Assembly: GCA_964016885.1 (NCBI GenBank)
Contig: OZ024740.1
Coordinates: 295,267,097-295,331,096, forward strand
Source: Eledone cirrhosa
Taxonomy: Eukaryota; Mollusca; Cephalopoda; Octopoda; Eledonidae
Length of the DNA: 64,000 nt
Reading direction: 5' to 3'
Shown in pieces: positions 1-10,157 of this stretch. Each line of letters starts with the position of its first letter. The stretch's first letter is position 1. Made by a program: the position numbers and the translations under genes. Below the pieces are notes generated by a model. It was given only the letters and a program-made list of their open reading frames with translations, did not search any database and had not been told where the DNA came from.

Positions 1-187
1 CATTTTTTATTTGGGTGATCCATTTTTTATTTGGGGTATCCATTTTTAATTTGGGTGATCCATTTTTTATTTGGGTGATCCATTTTTTATTTGAGGGATA
101 CATTTTTTATTTGGGGGATCCATTTTTTATTTGATGGATCTCCCAAATAAAAAATGGATCACCCAAATAAAAAATGGATCACCCAAA
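1..187. repeat. Family A 20-bp satellite, A+ then A- arm (left-truncated)
   Basis: The A+ array runs from the window edge to about 138, and a short A- arm runs from there to the B junction. The switch lies in ATTTGATGGATCTCCCAAAT (129-148), centred on GATC. Monomers alternate GGGTGATCC and GGGGGATCC forms; the latter carry GGATCC. This is the right end of a unit that begins outside the window. Confidence 0.93.
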
Positions 188-982
188 TTGATGCTGAAAT
201 ATTCTGGAAAAATTGACGAAATTTTCTGGAAAAAATGCCGAAAGTTTAGGGAAAAAAATGATGAAATTTTCGGCAAAAATTGACGACATTTTCGGGAAAG
301 AATGACGAAAGTTTCGGCAAAAAGTGACGAAATTTTCTGGAAAAAACGTCGAAATTTTCGGCAAAAATTGTTGAAATTTTCGGCTGAAATTGACGAAATT
401 TTCGGGAAAAAATGATGAAATTTTCGGCAAAAATTGACTAAATTTTCCGGAAAAAAATCACGAAATTTTCGGCAAAAATGACGAAATTTTCGTGAAAAAA
501 TGCCTAAATTTTCCGCAAAAATTGACTAAATTTTCTGTAAAAATTGACGAAATTTTCGGTAAAAAATGAGGAATTTTTAGGCAAAAATTGACGAAATTTT
601 CGGGAAAAAATGCCGAAATTTTAGGGGAAAAAATGATGAAATTTTCGGCAAGAATTGACGACATTTTCGGAAAAAAATGACGAAAGTTTCGGGAAAAAAT
701 GCCTAAATTTTCGGGAAAAAAGGACGAAATTTTCGGTAAAAAGTGACGAAATTTTCGGCAAAAATTGACGAAATTTTCGGCAGAATTTGACGAAATTTTC
801 TTCAAAAAAATCCGAAATTTTCGGCAAAAATTGACGATATTTTCGGGAAAAAACGCCGAAATTTTCGAGGAAAAATGAAAAAATTTTCGGCCAAAATGAC
901 GAAATTTTCGTGAAAAAACGACGAAATTTTCGTGAAAAAATGCCCAAATGTTCGGAAAAAATGACGAAATTTTCGGCAAAAA
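188..982 (+). repeat. Family B 22-bp satellite block B1, short subtype
   Basis: About 36 tandem copies of a 22-bp monomer with core GACGAAATTTTCGG followed by C or G and an A-run. Diverged monomers (GATGAAA, GACTAAA, GCCGAAA) sit at fixed places. The block starts TTGATGCTGAAATATTCTGG and ends in a conserved 3' section with the markers AATCCGAAATTTT, GAGGAAAAATG, GGCCAAAATG and GCCCAAATGTTCGG. B3 and B13 have near-identical length and order. Open frames on both strands here are stop-poor repeat translations. Confidence 0.94.
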
Positions 983-1068
983 TTAGGAGGTAGAATCTTA
1001 GGGGGTAGAACCTTAGGAGGTAAAACCTTAGGAGGTAGAACCAAGGGGTAGAACCTTAGGGGGAATCC
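983..1068 (+). repeat. Element C copy 1, 86-bp G-rich spacer
   Basis: Four 15-bp units (TTAGGAGGTAGAATC, TTAGGGGGTAGAACC, TTAGGAGGTAAAACC, TTAGGAGGTAGAACC) are followed by AAGGGGTAGAACC and TTAGGGGGAATCC. It is the only G-rich, non-A, non-B sequence in the array. It joins B through shared CAAAAATT and joins A through GGGGGA(A)TCC. Function unknown. Confidence 0.95.
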
Positions 1069-1993
1069 ATTTTTTATTTCGGTGATCCATTTTCTATTTG
1101 GGGGATCCATTTTTTATTTCGGTGATCCATTTTTTATTTGGGTTATCCATTTTTTATTTGATGGATCTCCCAAATAAAAAATGGATCACCCAAATAAAAA
1201 ATGGATCACCCAAATAAAAAATGGATCACCCAAATAAAAACTTGATCCTCCAAATAAAAAATGGATCACCCAAATAAAAAATGGATCCCCCAAATAAAAA
1301 ATGGATCCCCCAAATAAAAAATGGATCCCCCAAATAAAAAATGGATCACCCAAATAAAAACTGGATGCCCCAAATAAAAAATGGATCCCCCAAATAAAAA
1401 ATTGATCACCCAAATAAAAAATGGATCGCCCAAATAAAAAATGGATCCAAAAAATTAAAAATGGATCACCCAAATAAAAAATGGATCCCTTTTTTATTTA
1501 GCGGATCCATTTTTTATTTCGGGGATCCATTTTTTATTTGGCTGATCCATTTTTTATTTGGGTGATCCATTCTTTATTTGGGGGATCCATTTTTTATTTG
1601 GGTGATCCATTTTTAATTTGGGTGATCCATTTTTTATTTGGGGGATCCATTTTTTATTTGGGTGATCCATTTTTTATTTGGGGGATCCATTTTTTATTTC
1701 GGTGATCCATTTTTTATTTGGGTGATCCATTTTTTATTTGGGGGATCCATTTTTTATTTGGGTGATCCATTTTTTATTTGGTGGATCCAATTTTTATTTG
1801 GGGGATCCATTTTTTATTTGGGTGATCCATTTTTTATTTGGGGTATCCATTTTTAATTTGGGTGATCCATTTTTTATTTGGGTGATCCATTTTTTATTTG
1901 AGGGATACATTTTTTATTTGGGGGATCCATCTTTTATTTGATGGATCTCCCAAATAAAAAATGGATCACCCAAATAAAAAATGGATCACCCAA
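1069..1993. repeat. Family A block A1: A+/A-/A+/A-
   Basis: Arms: A+ 1069-1164, A- 1165-1485, A+ 1486-1944, A- 1945-1993. The A- to A+ switch is AAAAAATGGATCCCTTTTTT (1476-1495), a near-perfect palindrome. Private variant monomers AACTTGATCCTCC (near 1230) and GGATCCAAAAAATTAAAAA (near 1445) recur once in most A- arms and mark the higher-order unit. The A-/A+ pair could fold into a hairpin with arms of about 300 bp. Confidence 0.93.
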
Positions 1994-3623
1994 ATTGATG
2001 CTGAAATATTCTGGAAAAAATGACGAAATTTTCTGGAAAAAATGACGAAATTTTCTGGAAAAATTGACGAAATATTCTGGATAAATTGACGAAATATTCG
2101 TGAAAAATGTCGAAATTTTTTGGAAACAATGACGAAATTTTCGGGAAATATTGACGAAATTTTCTGTGAAAAATGCCGAAATTTTCGGGGAAAACGTCGA
2201 AATTTTCGGCAAAAATTGTTGAAATTTTCGGCAGAAATTGTTGAAATTTTCGGCTGAAATTGACGAAATTTTCGGGAAAAAATGACGAAATTTCCGGCAA
2301 AAATTTACGAAATTTTCATGAAAAAATGATGAAATTTTCTGTAAAAATTGACGAAAGTTTCGGGAAAAAATACTGAACTTTTCTGGAAAAAATGACGAAA
2401 TTTTTAGCAAAAATGACGAAATTTTCTGGAAAAATTGACGAAATATCCTGGATAAATTGACGAAATATTCGGCAAAAAATGTCGAAATTTTTTTGAAAAA
2501 ATGACGAAATTATCGGCAAAAAATGATGAAATTTTCGGGAAAAATTGACGAAATTTTCTTTGATAAATGCCGAAATTTTCGGGAAAAAACGTCGAAATTT
2601 TCGGCTGAAACTGACGAAATTTTCGGGAAAAAATGATGAAATTTTTGGCAAAAATTGACTAAATTTTCCGGAAAAAATGACGAAATATTCGGCAAAAAAT
2701 GACGAAATTTTCGTGAAAAAATGCCGAAATTTTCCGCAAAAATTGACTAAATTTTCGGGGAAAATTGACGAAATTTTCGGTAAAAAATCAGGAATTTTTA
2801 GGCAAAAATTGACGAAATTTTCGGGAAAAATTGACGAAATTTTCGGGGGAAAATGCCGAAACTTTAGGGAAAAAAATGATAAAATTTTCGGCAAAAATTG
2901 ACTACATTTTCGGGAAAAAATGACGAAAGTTTCGGCAAAAAGTGACGAAATTTTCTTGGAAAAATGCCGAAATTTATCTGGAAAAAACGTCGAAATTTTC
3001 GGCAAAAATTGTTGAAATTTTCGGCTGAAATTGACGAAATTTTCGGGAAAAAATGATGAAATTTTCGGCAAAAATTGACTAAATTTTCCGGAAAAAATCA
3101 CGAAATTTTCGGCAAAAAATGGCGAAATTTTCGTGAAAAAATGCCGAAATTTTCCGCAAAAATTGACTAAATTTTCTGTAAAAATTGACGAAATTTTCGG
3201 TAAAAAATGAGGAATTTTTAGGCAAAAATTGACGAGATTTTCGGGAAAAAATGCCGAAATTTTAGGGGAAAAAATGATGAAATTTTCGGCAAGAATTGAC
3301 GACATTTTCGGAAAAAAATGACGAAAGTTTCGGGAAAAAATGCCTAAATTTTCGGGAAAAAAGGACGAAATTTTCGGTAAAAAGTGACGAAATTTTCGGC
3401 AAAAATTGACGAAATATTCGGCAGAATTTGACGAAATTTTCTTCAAAAAAATCCGAAATTTTCGGCAAAAATTGACGATATTTTCGGGAAAAAACGCCGA
3501 AATTTTCGAGGAAAAATGAAAAAATTTTCGGCCAAAATGACGAAATTTTCGGGAAAAAACGACGAAATTTTCGTGAAAAAATGCCCAAATGTTCGGAAAA
3601 AATGACGAAATTTTCGGCAAAAA
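1994..3623 (+). repeat. Family B block B2, long subtype
   Basis: 1.63 kb of 22-bp monomers. The 5' start TTGATGCTGAAATATTCTGG is followed by repeated GGAAAAAATGACG monomers, which separates it from the short subtype. The middle carries TTCATGAAAAAATG and ATATCCTGGATAAATTG variant monomers. The 3' section matches B1. The longest open frame of the window (complement of 2316-3620, 434 codons) lies here and is rejected as a gene. Confidence 0.94.
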
Positions 3624-3709
3624 TTAGGAGGTAGAATCTTAGGGGGTAGAACCTTAGGAGGTAAAACCTTAGGAGGTAGAACCAAGGGGTAGAACCTTAG
3701 GGGGAATCC
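3624..3709 (+). repeat. Element C copy 2
   Basis: Same six-unit structure as copy 1 with no difference I can see. Confidence 0.95.
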
Positions 3710-4574
3710 ATTTTTTATTTCGGTGATCCATTTTCTATTTGGGGGATCCATTTTTTATTTGATGGATCTCCCAAATAAAAAATGGATCACCCAAATAAAA
3801 AATGGATCACCCAAATAAAAACTTGATCCTCCAAATAAAAAATGGATCACCCAAATAAAAAATGGATCCCCCAAATAAAAAATGGATCCCCCAAATAAAA
3901 AATGGATCCCCCAAATAAAAAATGGATCACCCAAAAAAAAACTGGATGCCCCAAATAAAAAATGGATCCCCCAAATAAAAAATTGATCACCCAAATAAAA
4001 AATGGATCGCCCAAATAAAAAATGGATCCAAAAAATTAAAAATGGATCACCCAAATAAAAAATGGATCCCTTTTTTATTTAGCGGATCCATTTTTTATTT
4101 CGGGGATCCATTTTTTATTTGGCTGATCCATTTTTTATTTGGGTGATCCATTCTTTATTTGGGGGATCCATTTTTTATTTGGGTGATCCATTTTTAATTT
4201 GGGTGATCCATTTTTTATTTGGGGGATCCATTTTTTATTTGGGTGATCCATTTTTTATTTGGGGGATCCATTTTTTATTTCGGTGATCCATTTTTTATTT
4301 GGGTGATCCATTTTTTATTTGGGGGATCCATTTTTTATTTGGGTGATCCATTTTTTATTTGGTGGATCCAATTTTTATTTGGGGGATCCATTTTTTATTT
4401 GGGTGATCCATTTTTTATTTGGGGTATCCATTTTTAATTTGGGTGATCCATTTTTTATTTGGGTGATCCATTTTTTATTTGAGGGATACATTTTTTATTT
4501 GGGGGATCCATTTTTTATTTGATGGATCTCCCAAATAAAAAATGGATCACCCAAATAAAAAATGGATCACCCAA
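3710..4574. repeat. Family A block A2
   Basis: Arms: A+ 3710-3764, A- 3765-4066, A+ 4067-4524, A- 4525-4574. The first A+ arm is about 40 bp (two monomers) shorter than the usual 97 bp. The A- to A+ palindrome is at 4057-4076. One A- monomer reads CCCAAAAAAAAAC in place of CCCAAATAAAAAC (near 3935). Otherwise it parallels A1 with an offset of about 2.58 kb. Confidence 0.92.
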
Positions 4575-5369
4575 ATTGATGCTGAAATATTCTGGAAAAA
4601 TTGACGAAATTTTCTGGAAAAAATGCCGAAAGTTTAGGGAAAAAAATGATGAAATTTTCGGCAAAAATTGACGACATTTTCGGGAAAGAATGACGAAAGT
4701 TTCGGCAAAAAGTGACGAAATTTTCTGGAAAAAACGTCGAAATTTTCGGCAAAAATTGTTGAAATTTTCGGCTGAAATTGACGAAATTTTCGGGAAAAAA
4801 TGATGAAATTTTCGGCAAAAATTGACTAAATTTTCCGGAAAAAATCACGAAATTTTCGGCAAAAATGACGAAATTTTCGTGAAAAAAGCCGAAATTTTCC
4901 GCAAAAATTGACTAAATTTTCTGTAAAAATTGACGAAATTTTCGGTCAATAATGAGGAATTTTTAGGCAAAAATTGACGAAATTTTCGGGAAAAAATGCC
5001 GAAATTTTAGGGGAAAAAATAATGAAATTTTCGGCAAAAATTGACGACATTTTCGGGAAAAAATGACGAAAGTTTCGGGAAAAAATGCCTAAATTTTCGG
5101 GAAAAAAGGACGAAATTTTCGGTAAAAAGTGACGAGATTTTCGGCAAAAATTGACGAAATTTTCGGCAGAATTTGACGAAATTTTCTTCAAAAAAATCCG
5201 AAATTTTCGGCAAAAATTGACGATATTTTCGGGAAAAAACGCCGAAATTTTCGAGGAAAAATGAAAAGATTTTCGGCCAAAATGACGAAATTTTCGGGGA
5301 AAAACGACGAAATTTTCGTGAAAAAATGCCCAAATGTTCGGCAAAAGATGACGAAATTTTCGGCAAAAA
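4575..5369 (+). repeat. Family B block B3, short subtype
   Basis: Colinear with B1 and about the same length (795 bp). Differences include GGTCAATAATGAGG near 4945, where B1 has GGTAAAAAATGAGG, and GGCAAAAGATGACG before C. The GGTCAATAATG marker is shared with B5, B7, B10 and B13, so these form one sub-lineage. Confidence 0.93.
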
Positions 5370-5455
5370 TTAGGAGGTAGAATCTTAGGGGGTAGAACCT
5401 TAGGAGGTAAAACCTTAGGAGGTAGAACCAAGGGGTAGAACCTTAGGGGGAATCC
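5370..5455 (+). repeat. Element C copy 3
   Basis: Canonical 86-bp form, followed by the usual 97-bp A+ arm. Confidence 0.95.
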
Positions 5456-7159
5456 ATTTTTTATTTCGGTGATCCATTTTCTATTTGGGGAATCCATTTT
5501 TTATTTCGGTGATCCATTTTTTATTTGGGTGATCCATTTTTTATTTGATGGATCTCCCAAATAAAAAATGGATCACCCAAATAAAAAATGGATCCCCCAA
5601 ATAAAAAATGGATCACCCAAATAAAAAATGGATCACCCAAATAAAAACTTGATCCTCCAAATAAAAAATTGATCACCCAAATAAAAAATGGATCCCCCAA
5701 ATAAAAAATGGATCCCCCAAATAAAAAATGGAACCCCCAAATAAAAAATGGATCACCCAAATAAAAACTGGATCCCCCAAATAAAAATTGGATCCCCCAA
5801 ATAAAAAATTGATCACCCAAATAAAAAATGGATCGCCCAAATAAAAAATGGATCCAAAAAATTAAAAATGGATCACCCAAATAAAAAATGGATCACCCAA
5901 ATAAAAAATGGATACCCCAAATAAAAAATGGATCACCCAAATAAAAACTGGATCCCCCAAATAAAAATTGGATCCCCCAAATAAAAAATTGATCACCCAA
6001 ATAAAAAATGGATCGCCCAAATAAAAAATGGATCCAAAAAATTAAAAATGGATCACCCAAATAAAAAATGGATCACCCAAATAAAAAATGGATACCCCAA
6101 ATAAAAAATGGATCACCCAAATAAAAAATGGACCCCCAAATAAAAAATGGATCACCCAAATAAAAAATGGATCACCCAAATAAAAAATGGATACCCAAAT
6201 AAAAAATGGATCACGCAAATAAAAAATGGATCCCCCAAATAAAAAATGGATCACCCAAATAAAAAATGGATCCCCCAAATAAAAAATGGATCACCCAAAT
6301 AAAAAATGGATCCCCCAAATAAAAAATGGATCCCCCAAATAAAAAATGGATCCCCCAAATAAAAAATGGATCACCCAAATTAAAAATGGATCACCCAAAT
6401 AAAAAATGGATCGCCCAAATAAAAAATGGATCACCCAAATAAAAAATGGATCACCCAAATAAAAAATGGATCCCCCAAATAAAAAATAGATCCCCCAAAT
6501 AAAAAATGGATCCCCCAAATAAAAAATGGATCACCCTAATAAAAAATGGATCACCCAAATAAAAAATGGATCCCCCAAATAAAAAATGGATCACCCTAAT
6601 AAAAAATGGATCCCCCCAAATAAAAAATGGATCACCCAAATAAAAAATGGATCCCTTTTTTATTTAGCGGATCCATTTTTTATTTCGGGGATCCATTTTT
6701 TATTTGGCTGATCCATTTTTTATTTGGGTGATCCATTCTTTATTTGGGGGATCCATTTTTTATTTGGGTGATCCATTTTTAATTTGGGTGATCCATTTTT
6801 TATTTGGGGGATCCATTTTTTATTTGGGTGATCCATTTTTTATTTGGGGGATCCATTTTTTATTTCGGTGATCCATTTTTTATTTGGGTGATCCATTTTT
6901 TATTTGGGGGATCCATTTTTTATTTGGGTGATCCATTTTTTATTTGGTGGATCCAATTTTTATTTGGGGGATCCATTTTTTATTTGGGTGATCCATTTTT
7001 TATTTGGGGTATCCATTTTTAATTTGGGTGATCCATTTTTTATTTGGGTGATCCATTTTTTATTTGAGGGATACATTTTTTATTTGGGGGATCCATTTTT
7101 TATTTGATGGATCTCCCAAATAAAAAATGGATCACCCAAATAAAAAATGGATCACCCAA
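5456..7159. repeat. Family A block A3, expanded A- arm
   Basis: Arms: A+ 5456-5552, A- 5553-6653 (about 1.1 kb, the longest A- arm), A+ 6654-7109, A- 7110-7159. The A- expansion contains a 180-bp tandem duplication (5761-5940 and 5941-6120) and a stretch with CACCCTAATAAAAAATGG monomers near 6535 and 6595 that also marks A5, A7, A10, A12 and A14. Confidence 0.92.
5761..6120. repeat. 180-bp (nine-monomer) tandem duplication inside A3
   Basis: The variant order AAAAACTGGATCCC, AAAAATTGGATCCC, AAAATTGATCACC, GGATCGCCC, GGATCCAAAAAATTAAAAA, GGATACCCC occurs twice with a 180-bp offset. This points to unequal exchange in whole monomers. Confidence 0.88.
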
Positions 7160-8635
7160 ATTGATGCTGAAATATTCTGGAAAAAATGACGAAATTTTCT
7201 GGAAAAAATGACGAAATTTTCTGGAAAAATTGACGAAATATTCTGGATAAATTGACGAAATATTCGTGAAAAATGTCGAAATTTTTTGGAAACAATGACG
7301 AAATTTTCGGGAAATATTGACGAAATTTTCTGTGAAAAATGCCGAAATTTTCGGGGAAAACGTCGAAATTTTCGGCAAAAATTGTTGAAATTTTCGGCAG
7401 AAATTGTTGAAATTTTCGGCTGAAACTGACGAAATTTTCGGGAAAAAATGACGAAATTTCCGGCAAAAATTTACGAAATTTTCATGAAAAAATGATGAAA
7501 TTTTCTGTAAAAATTGACGAAAGTTTCGGGAAAAAATACTGAAATTTTCTGGAAAAAATGACGAAATATCCTGGATAAATTGACGAAATATTCGGCAAAA
7601 AATGTCGAAATTTTTTTGAAAAAATGACGAAATTATCGGCAAAAAATGATGATATTTTCGGGAAAAATTGACGAAATTTTCTTTGATAAATGCCGAAATT
7701 TTCGGGAAAAAACGTCGAAATTTTCGGCTGAAACTGACGAAATTTTCGGGAAAAAATGATGAAATTTTTGGCAAAAATTGACTAAATTTTCCGGAAAAAA
7801 TGACGAAATATTCGGCAAAAAATGACGAAATTTTCGTGAAAAAATGCCGAAATTTTCCGCAAAAATTGACTAAATTTTCGGGGAAAATTGACGAAATTTT
7901 CGGTAAAAAATCAGGAATTTTTAGGCAAAAATTGACGAAATTTTCGGGAAAAATTGACGAAATTTTCGGGGGAAAATGCCGAAACTTTAGGGAAAAAAAT
8001 GATAAAATTTTCGGCAAAAATTGTTGAAATTTTCGGCTGAAATTGACGAAATTTTCGGGAAAAAATGATGAAATTTTCGGCAAAAATTGACTAAATTATC
8101 CGGAAAAAATCACGAAATTTTCGGCAAAAAATGACGAAATTTTCGTGAAAAAATGCCGAAATTTTCCGCAAAAATTGACTAAATTTTCTGTAAAAGTTGA
8201 CGAAATTTTCGGTAAAAAATGAGGAATTTTTAGGCAAAAATTGACGAAATTTTCGGGAAAAAATGCCGAAATTTTAGGGGAAAAAATGATGAAATTTTCG
8301 GCAAGAATTGACGACATTTTCGGAAAAAAATGACGAAAGTTTCGGGAAAAAATGCCTAAATTTTCGGGAAAAAAGGACGAAATTTTCGGTAAAAAGTGAC
8401 GAAATTTTCGGCAAAAATTGACGAAATTTTCGGCAGAATTTGACGAAATTTTCTTCAAAAAAATCCGAAATTTTCGGCAAAAATTGACGATATTTTCGGG
8501 AAAAAACGCCGAAATTTTCGAGGAAAAATGAAAAAATTTTCGGCCAAAATGACGAAATTTTCGGGAAAAAACGACGAAATTTTCGTGAAAAAATGCCCAA
8601 ATGTTCGGAAAAAATGACGAAATTTTCGGCAAAAA
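7160..8635 (+). repeat. Family B block B4, long subtype
   Basis: Near copy of B2 (1.48 versus 1.63 kb). It lacks about seven monomers, mainly where B2 has the TTTTTAGCAAAAATGACG monomer and the section around 2905-3000. The junction at 8010-8030 (GGCAAAAATTGTTGAAATT) falls between monomers, as expected for an unequal-exchange deletion. Confidence 0.92.
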
Positions 8636-8721
8636 TTAGGAGGTAGAATCTTAGGGGGTAGAACCTTAGGAGGTAAAACCTTAGGAGGTAGAACCAAGGG
8701 GTAGAACCTTAGGGGGAATCC
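8636..8721 (+). repeat. Element C copy 4
   Basis: Canonical 86-bp form. Confidence 0.95.
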
Positions 8722-9647
8722 ATTTTTTATTTCGGTGATCCATTTTCTATTTGGGGGATCCATTTTTTATTTCGGTGATCCATTTTTTATTTGGGTTATC
8801 CATTTTTTATTTGATGGATCTCCCAAATAAAAAATGGATCACCCAAATAAAAAATGGATCACCCAAATAAAAAATGGATCACCCAAATAAAAACTTGATC
8901 CTCCAAATAAAAAATGGATCACCCAAATAAAAAATGGATCCCCCAAATAAAAAATGGATCCCCCAAATAAAAAATGGATCCCCCAAATAAAAAATGGATC
9001 ACCCAAATAAAAACTGGATGCCCCAAATAAAAAATGGATCCCCCAAATAAAAAATTGATCACCCAAATAAAAAATGGATCGCCCAAATAAAAAATGGATC
9101 CAAAAAATTAAAAATGGATCACCCAAATAAAAAATGGATCCCTTTTTTATTTAGCGGATCCATTTTTTATTTCGGGGATCCATTTTTTATTTGGCTGATC
9201 CATTTTTTATTTGGGTGATCCATTCTTTATTTGGGGGATCCATTTTTTATTTGGGTGATCCATTTTTAATTTGGGTGATCCATTTTTTATTTGGGGGATC
9301 CATTTTTTATTTGGGTGATCCATTTTTTATTTGGGGGATCCATTTTTTATTTCGGTGATCCATTTTTTATTTGGGTGATCCATTTTTTATTTGGGGGATC
9401 CATTTTTTATTTGGGTGATCCATTTTTTATTTGGTGGATCCAATTTTTATTTGGGGGATCCATTTTTTATTTGGGTGATCCATTTTTTATTTGGGGTATC
9501 CATTTTTAATTTGGGTGATCCATTTTTTATTTGGGTGATCCATTTTTTATTTGAGGGATACATTTTTTATTTGGGGGATCCATTTTTTATTTGATGGATC
9601 TCCCAAATAAAAAATGGATCAACCAAATAAAAAATGGATCACCCAAA
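8722..9647. repeat. Family A block A4
   Basis: Arms: A+ 8722-8818, A- 8819-9140, A+ 9141-9598, A- 9599-9647. Marker order is the same as A1. One A- monomer near 9620 reads GGATCAACC. Confidence 0.92.
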
Positions 9648-10157
9648 TTGATGCTGAAATATTCTGGAAAAATTGACGAAATTTTCTGGAAAAAATGCCG
9701 AAAGTTTAGGGAAAAAAATGATGAAATTTTCGGCAAAAATTGACGACATTTTCGGGAAAGAATGACGAAAGTTTCGGCAAAAAGTGACGAAATTTTCTGG
9801 AAAAAACGTCGAAATTTTCGGCAAAAATTGTTGAAATTTTCGGCTGAAATTGACGAAATTTTCGGGAAAAAATGATGAAATTTTCGGCAAAAATTGACTA
9901 AATTTTCCGGAAAAAATCACGAAATTTTCGGCAAAAATGACGAAATTTTCGTGAAAAAATGCCTAAATTTTCCGCAAAAATTGACTAAATTTTCTGTAAA
10001 AAATTGACGAAATTTTCGGTCAATAATGAGGAATTTTTAGGCAAAAATTGACGAAATTTTCGGGAAAAAATGCCGAAATTTTAGGGGAAAAAATAATGAA
10101 ATTTTCGGCAAAAATTGACGACATTTTCGGGAAAAAATGACGAAAGTTTCGGCAAAA
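9648..10157 (+). repeat. Family B block B5, 3'-truncated
   Basis: Matches the first 510 bp of B3, then stops in a GGCAAAAATG monomer and passes directly into an A- array. The conserved 3' section and element C are missing. The join shares AAAAATG between the B and A- monomers. Confidence 0.9.

Noticed and set aside
188..982. CENP-B box in B monomers
   Set aside because: I looked for TTCG, four bases, A, two bases, CGGG on both strands. The B monomer has TTCGG but no second CGGG at the required spacing.
983..1068. Telomeric repeat (TTAGGG-like units in C)
   Set aside because: Units are 15 bp and contain GTAGAACC between the TTAGG motifs. There is no run of pure TTAGGG or TTAGGC.
983..1068. 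Shine-Dalgarno-like AGGAGGT in C as a ribosome binding site
   Set aside because: It recurs within the 15-bp sub-repeat and is not followed by a start codon at suitable distance. Nothing else suggests a prokaryote.
1638..1856. Hydrophobic GDPFFIWVIHFLFG-type open frames as small membrane proteins
   Set aside because: They are translations of 20-bp A monomers. The same peptides appear on both strands according to arm orientation and end wherever a GGGTGA monomer falls in frame.
1165..1944. Terminal inverted repeats of a fold-back transposon
   Set aside because: The arms are tandem 20-bp satellite of variable length. There is no transposase, no constant end and no target-site duplication that I can see. 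An ancient fold-back element as the source of A cannot be excluded.
2316..3620. Reverse-strand open frame of 434 codons, and similar ones at 60743-61891, 32287-33303 and 7100-8083, as protein-coding genes
   Set aside because: Each is a 22-residue periodic translation of B monomers that continues through C or into A. There is no domain, no splice structure and no conserved start. Copies differ by indels that are not multiples of three, and plus-strand frames in B are open as well.
5553..6653. CRISPR array
   Set aside because: The repeats are contiguous 20-bp monomers without unique spacers, and there are no cas-like genes.
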